Positions 17,843 to 27,465 are shown, numbered from the stretch's first letter. The stretch: DNA of 64,000 nt from CAIWHR01 sp963773195 (GCA_963773195.1 CAVZAE010000004.1:501830-565829); one strand, 5' to 3'. The notes: a model not told the origin generated them from the letters alone. Program-made: numbers and translations.

Positions 17843-17857
17843 CGGCGGCCGCGAACT

Positions 17858-18487
17858 CTACGCCGCGCGGTGGAACGTGGCGAGGAGTGCGCCGGCCGCG
17901 ACGAACAGCCCGCCGAACGCGCGGTTGAGCGCGCGCAGATAACGCGGCGCGCGGAGCAGGCGCAGCACGCGCGCGGCAAGGCCGGTGTAGCCGCTCATGA
18001 CGACGAGATCGGTGAAGATCAGCGTAACGGCGCAGATTGCGTACTGCGGCAGCTGCGCCAGCGCCGGGTCGATGAACTGCGGCAACACGGCGAGCATGAA
18101 CAGAATGCCCTTTGGATTGGTCGCGTTGACGAGGAATCCGCGGAACACAAGCGCGCGGGGCGTGCCATCCGCGGCGCCTGCGCCCTCGAGCGCGAGCGGC
18201 GCCGCCGGTGCTCGCCATTGCTGAACGCCCAGCCAGACGAGATAGCCTACGCCCAGCCATTTGACGATCGCGAAGGCCGTGCTCGATGCGGCGAGCACCG
18301 CGCCAAGTCCGGCCGCGACGACGACCAGCACGAACATGATCCCGAGCTCCAGCCCGAGTATGTTCCACAGACCGCGCCGGTAGCCGAAGCGCATGCCGGC
18401 CGTCATGCACGAGATCGCGCCCCCGCCTGGCGAGAGCGAGATCAACCAGGAGGCGACGAAGAAGGCGAGCCAGGTATCGAGCGGCAT
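17858..18487 (-). CDS. LysE/RhtB family exporter
   Basis: 209 residues, about six membrane segments. The N-terminal SWLISLSPGGGAI segment replaces the usual SPGPN of amino-acid exporters, and NATNPKGILFMLAVLPQF is the conserved central NPK motif. The family exports basic or neutral amino acids and related metabolites across the inner membrane. The ATG at 18487 is chosen because the conserved first helix begins there. It sits 15 bases upstream of the frameshifted methyltransferase on the same strand. Confidence 0.88.
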   Translation of the reverse strand: MPLDTWLAFFVASWLISLSPGGGAISCMTAGMRFGYRRGLWNILGLELGIMFVLVVVAAGLGAVLAASSTAFAIVKWLGVGYLVWLGVQQWRAPAAPLALEGAGAADGTPRALVFRGFLVNATNPKGILFMLAVLPQFIDPALAQLPQYAICAVTLIFTDLVVMSGYTGLAARVLRLLRAPRYLRALNRAFGGLFVAAGALLATFHRAA

Positions 18488-18646
18488 GTAAGCTGCGGCA
18501 GCGCTAAATCGTGGCGATGATAGCACTCGGCTCAGTCGCCGGCCTCTTCGACGGACCTCTCTTCTCTGACGACGGACCAACGTCGGCGTCCCTCGCTCGG
18601 CGACGCGCCCTTCAGGCCTTGGCTCGCTGTCGCTCGCCCGCCTCGC

Positions 18647-19783
18647 TCAGTCGAGCGTCCGGCGGAACGCTCGCAACCCGAGCGCGCCGACAATCAGCAT
18701 GAACAGCGCGATCGGCCAGAGCTCGGAGGCGACTTCGGGCAGGTTGTTCCCCTTGAGCAACACGCCGCGCACGACACGCAGGAAATGCGTGAGTGGCAGC
18801 ACCTCGCCGATCGCCTGCGCCCACCCGGGCATCCCGCGAAAAGGAAACATGAACCCCGACAGCAGGATCGATGGCAGGAAGAAGAAGAACGTCATCTGCA
18901 TCGCCTGCAGCTGGTTCTGCGCGAGCGACGAGAACGTGAGACCGAGCGTCAGGTTCGCCGCGATGAACAGGAGCACGCCGACAAATAGGACGTCGAGCCT
19001 CCCCTGGATCGGCACGTTGAAGACGAGACGCGCGAGGATCAGGATCAGCGATACCTGGATCAGTCCGATCAGCACGTAGGGAACGATCTTCCCGGTCATC
19101 ACCTCGAGCGGGCTCGCCGGCGTCGCGAGCAGGTTCTCCATCGTCCCGCGCTCCGTCTCACGCGTGATCGCGAGCCCGGTCATCAGCACCATCGTCATCG
19201 TCAGGATCACGCCCATGAGCCCCGGGACGACGTTGTACTGCGTGATCGCTTCCGGGTTGTAGCGCGGGTGCACGCGAACCTCGAACGCCGCGGGCGGGCC
19301 CGCAAGCGGCGCGAGGGGTCCGGTGAGATCGCGCGTGAGCACGCCCTGCGTGAGTTGGTTGACCGCCGCGATCGCGTTGCCCGTCGCGGCGGGATCGGTC
19401 GCGTCGGCCTCGATCAGGAGCGCGGGCCGCTCACCGCGGACCAGTGCGCGCGAAAAGCCCTCGGGCACCGTCACCACGAACGACACGGCGCCGGTCGCGA
19501 GCAGTTGGTCGATCTCGGCATCGTTGTGCGCTTCCTCGCGAAAGTCGAGGTAGTCGCTGTTCTTGAGACCCGCGAGGATGCTGCGCGAGAACTCGCTGCC
19601 GTCGGCGTCGCGGACCGCGGCCGGCAGGTGCTTGGGGTCGGAATTGATCGCGAAGCCGAACAGCACGAGCTGAATGACGGGGATGCCGATAATCATCGCG
19701 AACGTGAGCCGGTCGCGCTTCAACTGGATGAATTCCTTGCCCAGGACGCCGGCCCAGCGCGACCACGAGAAGAACCGGCTCAT
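18647..19783 (-). CDS. ABC-2 type transporter permease
   Basis: 378 residues. An N-terminal membrane segment after FIQLKRDRLTFAM is followed by a large periplasmic domain (about 45-180), then five membrane segments. TRETERGTMENLLATPASP is the ABC-2 signature. It is the membrane component of the efflux system encoded with the ATPase and HlyD-like protein just upstream; similar systems include YbhR/YbhS and YhhJ. The start ATG overlaps the ATPase stop (ATGA). Only one permease gene is present, so it probably works as a homodimer. Confidence 0.92.
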   Translation of the reverse strand: MSRFFSWSRWAGVLGKEFIQLKRDRLTFAMIIGIPVIQLVLFGFAINSDPKHLPAAVRDADGSEFSRSILAGLKNSDYLDFREEAHNDAEIDQLLATGAVSFVVTVPEGFSRALVRGERPALLIEADATDPAATGNAIAAVNQLTQGVLTRDLTGPLAPLAGPPAAFEVRVHPRYNPEAITQYNVVPGLMGVILTMTMVLMTGLAITRETERGTMENLLATPASPLEVMTGKIVPYVLIGLIQVSLILILARLVFNVPIQGRLDVLFVGVLLFIAANLTLGLTFSSLAQNQLQAMQMTFFFFLPSILLSGFMFPFRGMPGWAQAIGEVLPLTHFLRVVRGVLLKGNNLPEVASELWPIALFMLIVGALGLRAFRRTLD

Positions 19784-20739
19784 GCCGCGTCCTCGTCCTT
19801 GTCGTTCTTCGCGGTGCGCATGAGGTGGATGAACACGTCCTCGAGGCCAGGTTCGACCGCCTCCCAGTGGTAGCGCGGATCGGCGCGGAACGGCGCGAGG
19901 TCCGCGTCGAGGCGGGCCCTGTCGCGGCCGATGACATGCAGTCGATCGCCGAACGCGGCGACCTGCTCGCACGCGGGCAGCGCCCGCAGCTCGCTGGCAA
20001 GCGCCATCAGGTCGGGACCCTCGACCGCCCAGCCGACGAGCTTCTGGCTCGCGACCACTTCGGCGGCGGTGCCCTGAGCGAGCAACCGCCCATTCAGGAT
20101 GTACGCGAGCTTGTGACAGCGCTCGGCCTCGTCCATGTAGTGCGTGCTGACGAGCACCGTGATGCCCGTCGATGCAAAGGCGTGGAGCTCCTCCCAGAAT
20201 TCGCGGCGCGCCTCGGGATCGACGCCAGCGGTGGGCTCGTCGAGCAGCAGGAGCTCGGGATCATGGAGCAGACAGGCGGCGAGCGCGACACGCTGCTTCC
20301 AGCCGCCGGACAGCGTTCCGGCGAGTTGGTCGCCACGCTCGACCAAGCCCAGCCGGTCGAGCGCCGCGTCGACGCGCGCCACGCGATCCGGGAGACCGTA
20401 CATGCGCGCGATGAACGTCAGATTCTCGCGGATCGTCAGGTCCTCCCAGAACGAGAACCGCTGCGTCATGTAGCCCGCGCGACGCTTGATCTCCCACGAC
20501 TGCGTGCGGATGTCGAAGCCCAGGCATGTGCCTTCGCCCGAATCCGGCGTGAGCAACCCGCAGAGCATGCGGATCGTCGTCGTCTTGCCGCTGCCGTTGG
20601 GGCCCAGGAAGCCGAAGATCTCGCCGCGCCGGACCGAGAGCGCAAGATCGCGGACGACGTGATGTTGGCCGAACGACTTGTTCAGGCCGCGCACGTCGAT
20701 GACGACGTCCGGCGCCCCCGCAGCGAGCTCGGCACTCAC
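19780..20739 (-). CDS. ABC transporter ATP-binding protein
   Basis: 319 residues. Walker A is GPNGSGKTT, then a Q-loop, the signature LSGGWKQR, Walker B LLLLDEPTAGVD and the H-loop STHYMDEAE. A DrrA/YbhF-like C-terminal extension follows. It powers the ABC-2 permease at 18647-19783. The GTG at 20739 is chosen because it overlaps the stop of the HlyD-like gene (GTGA), and the permease start overlaps this gene's stop, so all three are translationally coupled. The substrate of this efflux system is not evident. Confidence 0.93.
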   Translation of the reverse strand: MSAELAAGAPDVVIDVRGLNKSFGQHHVVRDLALSVRRGEIFGFLGPNGSGKTTTIRMLCGLLTPDSGEGTCLGFDIRTQSWEIKRRAGYMTQRFSFWEDLTIRENLTFIARMYGLPDRVARVDAALDRLGLVERGDQLAGTLSGGWKQRVALAACLLHDPELLLLDEPTAGVDPEARREFWEELHAFASTGITVLVSTHYMDEAERCHKLAYILNGRLLAQGTAAEVVASQKLVGWAVEGPDLMALASELRALPACEQVAAFGDRLHVIGRDRARLDADLAPFRADPRYHWEAVEPGLEDVFIHLMRTAKNDKDEDAA

Positions 20740-21722
20740 GGCACGGTCACGTCGACGGGCTGCCCCGGCTTCAGCTTCACCGCGTCGGCGCCCGCCGGCC
20801 GGGCTTCGACCAGGAACACGAGCTTCGCGCGGTTTTCCTTCGAATACAGAACGGGGGGCGTGAATTCGGCGCGGTTGGAAACGTAGTCGACCGTCGCGTT
20901 GATCGGCGTACCGCATCCATCGCAGCCCACCGTCACGTTGACGCCCGGGGCAATCCGCGAAAGCATCGACTCTGGCACGTAGAAGCGTGCCTTGACATTG
21001 CCGGGCGGCAGCAGGCTCACGACGGGGCTGCCCGCGGGCACGAAATCGCCAACATAATAGTACGTGTCATACACCAGCGCGGCCGTCGGCGCCGCGACCG
21101 CGCGCTGGCTCAAGCGCCAGTCGCTTTGCGCGAGGACCTCGCGCGCGGCGCGCGCGTCGAACTCCGCCGCGCGGATCTCGTCGACGCGCGCCGGCAGCTT
21201 CATCGTCTGCACCGAGGCCTGCAGCTCGGCGACATGCGCCTCGTCACGCTTCAGCTGCGCGCGCGCGTCGTCGACCGCCGCGGCACTCACGAACTTGCTC
21301 GTGAAGAGCTCCTGCTGCCGCCTGAAGTTCGCAGCCGACAGGTCGCGCGCCGCGCGCGCCTGCGCGAGTTGCTGCGAGACGGCCTCGACTTCGGGCGGCC
21401 GCTTGCCGGTCTGCAGGTCGGCGAGCCGCGCCTCGGCACTCGCGAGCCGCTCGACGGCCTCGCGCCGCGCGGCGGTCTCGTTCTCGCGCTCGAGCGCGAA
21501 CAGCGGCGCGCCCGCGGCGACCTGCGCGCCGCGCTTCACCGCAAGCTGCTGCAGGGTTCCCGCGAACGGCGCCGCGACCCGGAGATATTCGCCTTCGATA
21601 TAGCCGGTGATCTGCGGCTCGCCGTTTCCAGCGCACGCCGAGAGCGCGAGCGCGGCGGCCGTGGGCCACATCGACGCTGCGCGCGGCCTCCCCGGTTTCC
21701 TGTCGCGCCCGCACTCCTCCAT
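20736..21722 (-). CDS. HlyD family membrane-fusion protein, lipoprotein-like
   Basis: About 328 residues. AAALALSACAG gives a lipobox, so the periplasmic adaptor is probably lipid-anchored. Then come a first barrel/lipoyl half (GYIEGEYLRVAAPFAGTL), a coiled-coil hairpin at about 75-200 rich in Ala, Glu and Arg, the second lipoyl half (AVAAPTAALVYDTYY) and a beta-barrel domain. It resembles YbhG. It is the first gene of the efflux operon and overlaps the ATPase start. ATG 21671 is an alternative start closer to the signal peptide. Confidence 0.88.
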   Translation of the reverse strand: MEECGRDRKPGRPRAASMWPTAAALALSACAGNGEPQITGYIEGEYLRVAAPFAGTLQQLAVKRGAQVAAGAPLFALERENETAARREAVERLASAEARLADLQTGKRPPEVEAVSQQLAQARAARDLSAANFRRQQELFTSKFVSAAAVDDARAQLKRDEAHVAELQASVQTMKLPARVDEIRAAEFDARAAREVLAQSDWRLSQRAVAAPTAALVYDTYYYVGDFVPAGSPVVSLLPPGNVKARFYVPESMLSRIAPGVNVTVGCDGCGTPINATVDYVSNRAEFTPPVLYSKENRAKLVFLVEARPAGADAVKLKPGQPVDVTVP

Positions 21723-21790
21723 GCGCAGCGAGCTTACCCAGTCGGATGCCAAATTGCCAGCCGCGCCCGGAGGCGACCGCTCGCGAACGG

Positions 21791-21796
21791 TACAAT
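21791..21796 (+). promoter_or_regulatory. Candidate -10 box before the DUF898 gene
   Basis: TACAAT lies 24 bases before the ATG at 21820, within the short region dividing the divergent efflux operon and the DUF898-M48 pair. The -35 is not clear. Confidence 0.35.
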
Positions 21797-21819
21797 CGCG
21801 TGCGGGGAGCGCGACGAAC

Positions 21820-22872
21820 ATGAGTGATCCGGTCCAAGTCCGGGTTGCCGAGTACCCTTTCGAGTTCACTGGCCGGACCTCCGAGTATTTCCGGATCTGG
21901 GCAGTGAGCCTCTGCCTGTCGCTCGCGACGGTCGGCGTCTACTCGGCGTGGGGCAAGGTACGCAAGCGCCGTTATCTCTATGCGCATACGCGCCTCGCCG
22001 GATCCGGCTTCGACTATCGCGCGGCTCCGCTCGCCATCCTCAAGGGCCGCGCGATCGCGCTCGCGCTCTTCGGCGGCTTCGCGCTGGCCGGCCACGTCGT
22101 GCCGCAGGTCCAGCTCGCGCTTCTCGCCCTGCTCGCGCTGCTTGCGCCTTGGATTGTCGTGGCGTCATCGCGCTTCAACGCACGCAACTCCACGTATCGC
22201 AATGTGGCCTTCGCTTTCGACGGCACGGTGCGCGAGGCGGCGAAGGTCCTGCTGGGCTTCGGCGCGCTCGCCATCGTCACGCTGGGCCTGCTGTGGCCAT
22301 GGTTCCGGATGCGCCGCGCGCGCTTCATCGTCGAGCGTCATCGCTTCGGCGCAACACCGTTCCGTGCCGACCTGGTCGCGGGCGGATTCATCGTCGCCTA
22401 CCTGCTGGCGGCGCTGGCGCTGATCGGCACGTTCGTCGTGACGGGAGTGGGCGCCGGCGTCGTGGCGTCGCTCGCGACCCGGGGCGAAGCCGTACCGAAA
22501 GCGCCTCCGGCGTTCGTCTTCTTCGGCCCGCTGCTCGTGATCTACGCCGCGTACCTGGTCGCGTTCGCCTACCTGCGCGCGCGCGTGGGCAATCTCACGC
22601 TCAACGGAACGATCGTCGGGAGCGCGCGCTGTCGCAGCACGCTTCGCGCGCGCGACCTCGCGTTGCTTTACACGAGCAACGTCGTCGTCGTGCTCGCGAC
22701 GCTCGGTCTCGCCGTGCCGTGGGTGACGATCCGGATGGCACGCTACCGCGCGCGGAAGCTTGCGCTCGAAGCGTCCGACCCGCTCGAGGCATTCGCTGCG
22801 GCACCCGGGCCCGCGGGAACCGCGACCGGCTCCGAAGTAAGCGATCTCTTCGACGTGGACGTCTCGCTGTGA
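21820..22872 (+). CDS. DUF898 family membrane protein (YjgN-like)
   Basis: 350 residues with about six membrane segments. The beta-rich N-terminus FEFTGRTSEYFRIW and the SAWGKVRKRRYLY motif are typical of DUF898; FDGTVREAAKV and NLTLNGTIVGSARCRS recur further on. The function is unknown in the family. The ATG at 21820 begins MSDPVQ. The stop overlaps the GTG of the M48 protease gene, so the two products are made together. A link between this membrane protein and the protease in envelope quality control is an inference. Confidence 0.88.
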   Translation: MSDPVQVRVAEYPFEFTGRTSEYFRIWAVSLCLSLATVGVYSAWGKVRKRRYLYAHTRLAGSGFDYRAAPLAILKGRAIALALFGGFALAGHVVPQVQLALLALLALLAPWIVVASSRFNARNSTYRNVAFAFDGTVREAAKVLLGFGALAIVTLGLLWPWFRMRRARFIVERHRFGATPFRADLVAGGFIVAYLLAALALIGTFVVTGVGAGVVASLATRGEAVPKAPPAFVFFGPLLVIYAAYLVAFAYLRARVGNLTLNGTIVGSARCRSTLRARDLALLYTSNVVVVLATLGLAVPWVTIRMARYRARKLALEASDPLEAFAAAPGPAGTATGSEVSDLFDVDVSL

Positions 22873-23882
22873 TCGCATTCGACGGCGTATTCCACGACGG
22901 CCGAGTTGCCGATGCCGTTTCCGTGCGCGTCCTGGCGTACGACGACGAGCTCGTGCTGTCCGACGGCGCGATCATCGGCCGCGCGTCGCGCGCCGCCGCC
23001 GTCGACGCACCGATTCCCGGCGTGCCGCGCACTCTGCGCTTCGCGGACGGATCCGCGATCGAGACGTCCAACCATGCCGCCGTCGCTGCGCTGTGGCCGA
23101 CCCGAGGGCGGCTCGCGCGTCTCGCCTGGGAGCTCGAATCGCGCTGGCCTGCGGTGATAACCAGTCTCGCCGTCATCGCCGCGGCCATCTGGCTCATCAT
23201 CGCCGTGGTGCTCCCGCACGCCGCAGCTCCCGTCGCGAGACGAATCAGCCCGGAAGTCGACCGGTTCATCGGTCAGCAGACGCTCGCGACGCTCGACCGG
23301 ACGGTCCTCAAGCCGACGGACCTCTCGCCGGACAAGCATCAGGCGCTCCGGAACATGTTCTACGATTTCGTCGCCGGCGAACCCGGAGCGGAACACTATT
23401 CGATCGTCTTCCGCCGGGCCGGCGCTCCGAACGCATTCGCGCTCCCCGGGGGGACGATTGTCGTCACCGACGAGATGGTGCAGGCGGTTGGCAGCGACGA
23501 CGAGCTTCGCGCGGTGATCGCACACGAAGTCGGCCACCAGCACGGGCGCCACGCGCTACGGCTGATGCTGCAGAACTCGGGGGTCGCCGTACTGTTGACG
23601 GCGATCGCGGGCGACGCAGTCGGCGTCACTTATCTCGCCGTTGCGCTGCCGTCGATGCTGCTGCAATCGAGCTACTCGCGCGAGTTCGAGACGGAGGCCG
23701 ACGCCTACGCGTTCGCGCTGCTCAGGGACAAGGGGGTGTCGCCGCAGGTCTTCGCCGATATGCTGCGCCGCCTGGAAGCCGCCGAGCCGCGTGGGGCCAG
23801 CGAGGGTCGGGTAGGCCGCTATCTCGCGAGCCACCCGGCGACGGAGGAACGGATACGCCGCGCGGAAGAAGCGGCGCGCTAG
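22869..23882 (+). CDS. M48 family membrane metalloprotease
   Basis: 337 residues. An N-terminal beta-rich domain of about 80 residues (FDGVFHDGRVADAVSV) precedes one membrane segment at about 95-118 and a soluble M48 peptidase domain. The zinc site is HEVGH near residue 219, with the third ligand in FETEADAYA. The end, SHPATEERI, is the conserved HP..R motif of Oma1/BepA-like enzymes. The predicted role is turnover of envelope proteins. The start GTG overlaps the DUF898 stop. The N-terminal domain is an addition not found in HtpX. Confidence 0.9.
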   Translation: MIAFDGVFHDGRVADAVSVRVLAYDDELVLSDGAIIGRASRAAAVDAPIPGVPRTLRFADGSAIETSNHAAVAALWPTRGRLARLAWELESRWPAVITSLAVIAAAIWLIIAVVLPHAAAPVARRISPEVDRFIGQQTLATLDRTVLKPTDLSPDKHQALRNMFYDFVAGEPGAEHYSIVFRRAGAPNAFALPGGTIVVTDEMVQAVGSDDELRAVIAHEVGHQHGRHALRLMLQNSGVAVLLTAIAGDAVGVTYLAVALPSMLLQSSYSREFETEADAYAFALLRDKGVSPQVFADMLRRLEAAEPRGASEGRVGRYLASHPATEERIRRAEEAAR

Positions 23883-23885
23883 GGC

Positions 23886-24497
23886 CTAGAACAGCGAGCC
23901 GTACTTGACGCTGCAGCCGTACGGCGACGTCGTCGCGACCGTCACCGGCCGGCCGTCCATGACCTCCGTCAGCGCCGCGCGTACGTAGTTGTGGGCGAGC
24001 TTCGCGTCGGCCAGATTGGTCGTCCGGCGATCGTCGATGGCACCGTTGTAGATGACCGTTCCCGCGGGATTGATGACGAACATGTGGGGCGTCGTGCGCG
24101 CGGCGTAGGCACGGCCGGTCGCGCTCGTACCGTCGATCAGCGCGGCCTTGGGCGAGGCGCCCTTGCCTTCGAGCCATTGCGCCATCTGCGCCGGCGTCTT
24201 GTACTCGGCGTTGGCGGAGTTGGTCGAGTTGATCGAGAGCCAGACGACGTCGCGGGCGCCCCATTGCTTCTGCAGGTCCTGCATGTTGCCGCTGTTGTAG
24301 TGCTTGCGCACGAACGGGCATTCGGGATTCGTCCACTCGAGCACGACATACTTGCCGCGGTAGTCGGACAGCTGCACCGTCTTGCCCGCCGTGTCGGTGA
24401 GCGAGAACGCCGGGGCGGGTGCGCCGGGCGCCTGGGCGAAGACGGACGACGCCAGCAGCGCGGCGGCGAACGGAAGGGACAGAGCGACGATGCGCAT
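23886..24497 (-). CDS. Periplasmic redoxin / thioredoxin-like protein
   Basis: 203 residues. A signal peptide (ending ASSVFAQ) precedes a thioredoxin-fold AhpC/TSA-type domain. The active segment is WTNPECPFVRKHY with a single Cys at 60, so this is not a CxxC oxidoreductase. A second Cys lies in GCSVKYGSLF at the C-terminus, a motif shared with the cytoplasmic relative at 37631-38182. A strong Shine-Dalgarno (GGAGGTG) precedes ATG 24497. It follows dsbD on the same strand, which fits a role in periplasmic thiol chemistry. Confidence 0.85.
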   Translation of the reverse strand: MRIVALSLPFAAALLASSVFAQAPGAPAPAFSLTDTAGKTVQLSDYRGKYVVLEWTNPECPFVRKHYNSGNMQDLQKQWGARDVVWLSINSTNSANAEYKTPAQMAQWLEGKGASPKAALIDGTSATGRAYAARTTPHMFVINPAGTVIYNGAIDDRRTTNLADAKLAHNYVRAALTEVMDGRPVTVATTSPYGCSVKYGSLF

Positions 24498-24529
24498 GAA
24501 CACCTCCAAATCGAACCTTCGAACTGTAC

Positions 24530-26660
24530 TCACAGCGTCCCCAGCGCGTCGAGCACGGTTTGCGCCTGCAGCACCTCGGGCAGCACGAGCGACGCCTTGC
24601 CCGGCCGGTGCAGCACGTAGACCGGGACACCGCTCCGGCCAAGCGCTGACAGCGCCTGTGTAATCGCGGGATCGCGGCGCGTCCAGTCGGCGCGCACGAG
24701 GGCGACATTGCGCTGCGCGAATGCGGCCCGAACGACGTCGGCGTTGAGCGCGAGCCGCTTGTTGACCTGGCACGTGACACACCAGGCCGCGGTGAAATCG
24801 ACGAACACCGGGCGGCCGCTGGCCGCGAGCTCGGCTACGCGCGCCGGTGTGAATGGCGTCCAGCCGTCTTCGGCTACCGGCGCGACCGCACTGCGGCCCG
24901 GCGATTCGACCTCGCCCGTGAAAAGCGGCCACGCGACGAATGCGGCACCCGCAAGTGCTGCAGCTCCCACTACACGCCATGGCCGCGCACCGCCGCCGCG
25001 CACGATTCGCCACGCCCACAACGCGAAGCCGATGCCGAGCAGTACGACGAACAGCCGCAACACCGCATCGTTGTCGCGCTGCGCTCCCAGCACCCACGCG
25101 AGCCAGATGACGGTCGCGTAGAGCGGAAACGCGAGCAACTCCTTCAAGCGCCCGAGCCACGGTCCGGGGCGCGGCAGTCGGCGCCGCCAGCCAGGGAACC
25201 ACGCAAGAAGCACGTAGGGCAGCGCCATGCCGATGCCGAGCGCGACGAACACGACGAGCATCAGCGCGGTGCCGCCCGCGAGCGCGAAGCCGAGAGCGGC
25301 GCCCATGAACGGCGCCGTGCAGGGCGACGCAATGACGACCGCGAGCACGCCCGACCCGAACGCGTCGACGACGCGGTTCTTCGACGACCACTGGGCGAGG
25401 CCTGCGGGCACGACCATGCCGAACTCGAACACGCCCGAGAGGTTCAACGCCAGCACGAAGAACAGGATGGCAAGCGCCGTGACCACCGACGGCGACTGAA
25501 GCTGGAAGCCCCAGCCCAGTTGCTCGCCGGCGGCACGCAGCACCGTGAGAACGAGGGCCAGCGCTACGAACGTGAGGATGACGCCGCCTGCGAAGGCCAG
25601 CGCTTCGCGCTTCAGCGCGGCAGGCGCTTCGTCGTGCGTCGCGAACCCGAGCACCTTGAGCGAAAGCACCGGGAACACGCACGGCATCAGGTTGAGGATG
25701 AGACCGCCGACCAGCGCGAAGGCGATCGCCAGTGCGAGGTTCATGCCGTCGCCGGTCGGGGGCGGCGCGGAAACGTCGAGCGCCGGCGCCGCCGGAAGCC
25801 CAAGCCTTGCGCCCGCGGTGACGGCGCCATTGACCGCGACGTCGACCGTCGCCGCGCGCACGTCGCTCGAAAAACCGTTGGCGGCTGTCACGACGCCCGC
25901 GAGGTTGCCGAACGGGCCCGACAGCGTGCCGGCGACGGGCAACGTCAGCACATAGGCGCTGCCGTCGCGCGCGAGCGTCTGCGGCCTCGACGGCTCGATG
26001 CGGTCGATCGCATTCGCAAAAAAGCGGATCGCGCCCGGATCGGCCGTGCCCGCGGGCGGCGAGAGCTTTAACGCGATCGTCGAACCGTGACCTTGCGCGC
26101 TCGCCTGCCAGCCCACGAGCGGTTGCGGCAGCGCGGCTTCCGCGGCGCCAATCGGTGCCGCCCCATCGCGGATCGGGACCGGCATTGGTCGATACGGGCA
26201 GCGCGAGCGTGAGATCTGCGCCTTCCGGAATGCAGGTCTCGCGACAGACGAGCCAGTCGGCGCGCGCCGATAGCGTGGCCGTCGATCCCGGCGCCAGCGA
26301 CGGCGCGGCCTTCAATTCGACGAGGTGCAGCACCTCGTTCTCGTAGCCGTAGTTGAGCAGCGGTCCTGCGGGGAGCAGCCGCGGCGCCGGCCACTCGATC
26401 GGCCCCGCGGTGACGCCCGCGGGCAGCTTCCACTCGAGCGTCGTCGGCAGGCCGGAGTCGCCCGGGTTCCGCCAGTACGTGTGCCAGCCCTTGGCAATCG
26501 CCAAGCGCAGCGCAACCGTCAGCGGCTGGCCGGGAACGATCGCGGTCTTGGCCGCGACCAGCTCGGCCTCGACGTGCTCGGTGCGCACCGGCGCTGCGAG
26601 TGCCGTGGTCGCGAGCACCAACGACGCGGCCGCGCAAAGCGCGCCGAGCGCCGACCTCAT
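24530..26660 (-). CDS. dsbD: Thiol:disulfide interchange protein DsbD family (frameshifted)
   Basis: The reconstructed product has about 709 residues. Signal peptide (GALCAAASLVLATTALA), a periplasmic N-terminal DsbD-like domain with the pair WLVCRETCIPEG, a membrane domain of about eight helices with LMPCVFPVLSLK and IASPCTAPFMGA (the two redox cysteines), and a C-terminal thioredoxin domain with AAWCVTCQVNKR. It carries electrons from cytoplasmic thioredoxin to periplasmic partners. Near 26184 one extra base breaks the frame; removing it gives VSTMPVPIRDGAAP. ATG 26684 is an alternative start. The large N-terminal domain makes it closer to ScsB-like DsbD forms. Confidence 0.88.
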
Positions 26661-26758
26661 CGAGCGCGAAATATGACAGTCCATTGAATGAAGTTCGCCC
26701 CAACCCATTGGGTCGCGCGCCGCACCGATGGTTCCCGGGGCAAAGCCAGCGACGCCGC

Positions 26759-26764
26759 TATAAT
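26759..26764 (+). promoter_or_regulatory. -10 box for the GDT1-like gene
   Basis: A perfect TATAAT lies 130 bases before the start codon, with no clear -35. It predicts a transcript start near 26771 and an untranslated leader of about 120 bases. Confidence 0.5.
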
Positions 26765-26770
26765 TCTACC

Positions 26771-26893
26771 GACTCGCCGCCGCGGAGGCCTTCTGGGCGG
26801 GACCCTCGCCCGTCCGCCGCGCCACCTCGGCCGACCGGCGGTCGCCGCGCCAACCCTCGCCCCGCGAACATCGGATCCTCCCCGGCGATTCCC
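26771..26893 (+). promoter_or_regulatory. Structured 5' leader of the GDT1-like gene, possible metal-sensing RNA
   Basis: The leader is very GC-rich and contains at least two hairpins: a GGCGG...CCGCC stem at about 26796-26822, and CGACC-GGC-GGTCG at 26832-26844. Genes of this manganese-exporter family are often preceded by the yybP-ykoY manganese riboswitch. I do not see that riboswitch's GGGGAGTAG core, so I only call a structured leader. Confidence 0.25.
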
Positions 26894-27457
26894 GTGGAAG
26901 CATTCCTCGTATCGATGGGCGTGGTGGCGCTGGGCGAGATCGGCGACAAGACCCAGCTGCTCGCGCTCATGCTGTCGGTGCGGTTCCGTCGGCCGCTGCC
27001 GATCATCGCGGGCATCGTCATCGCAACGCTTGCGAACCACGCGCTCGCGGGCTGGCTCGGCAATCTGGCACGCACGGCGCTGCCACCCGATGTGCTGCGC
27101 TGGGCCGTCGCGCTGTCGTTCTTCGCGGTCGCGCTGTGGGCGTTGAAGCCGGACACGCTCGACGACAGCGCCTCGCCGCCCGCCTCGCGCTGGGGTGTGT
27201 TCGGCGTCACCGCGGTTGCGTTCTTCCTGGCCGAGATCGGCGACAAGACACAGGTCGCGACGATGGTGCTCGCCGCCCGCTTCGATGCACTGCTGGCGGT
27301 GATTCTCGGCACGACGCTCGGCATGCTGATCGCCGACGTTCCCGTCGTCCTGATCGGCAAGTCGGCGTCGTCGCGCATTCCATTCAAGGCGTTGCGCATC
27401 GCCGCTGCGATCGTCTTCGCGGCGCTCGGCGTCCTCGCCCTGCTCGCGCCGGTATAA
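26894..27457 (+). CDS. TMEM165/GDT1 (UPF0016) family manganese exporter
   Basis: 187 residues, six membrane segments in two repeats, each with the family motif EIGDKTQ (first near residue 15, second near 115). The motif forms the cation path; bacterial members export Mn2+. The GTG at 26894 is chosen so that the motif lies in the first helix; ATG 26915 is an alternative. A leader of about 120 bases and a TATAAT precede it. The stop TAA overlaps the -10-like box before leuS. Confidence 0.88.
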   Translation: MEAFLVSMGVVALGEIGDKTQLLALMLSVRFRRPLPIIAGIVIATLANHALAGWLGNLARTALPPDVLRWAVALSFFAVALWALKPDTLDDSASPPASRWGVFGVTAVAFFLAEIGDKTQVATMVLAARFDALLAVILGTTLGMLIADVPVVLIGKSASSRIPFKALRIAAAIVFAALGVLALLAPV

Positions 27458-27458
27458 T
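27453..27458 (+). promoter_or_regulatory. -10 box immediately before leuS
   Basis: TATAAT overlaps the stop codon of the upstream gene. A transcript start seven bases downstream would fall at or next to the GTG at 27466, so leuS could be transcribed leaderless from this site. No clear -35. Confidence 0.35.
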
Positions 27459-27465
27459 CGACAGC

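Noticed and set aside
18488..18646. Possible small gene between the LysE exporter and the ABC permease
   Set aside because: Open frames there have no start with a ribosome site and no protein-like composition.
26771..26893. Firm call of a yybP-ykoY riboswitch
   Set aside because: The conserved GGGGAGTAG core is not visible, so only a structured leader is listed.
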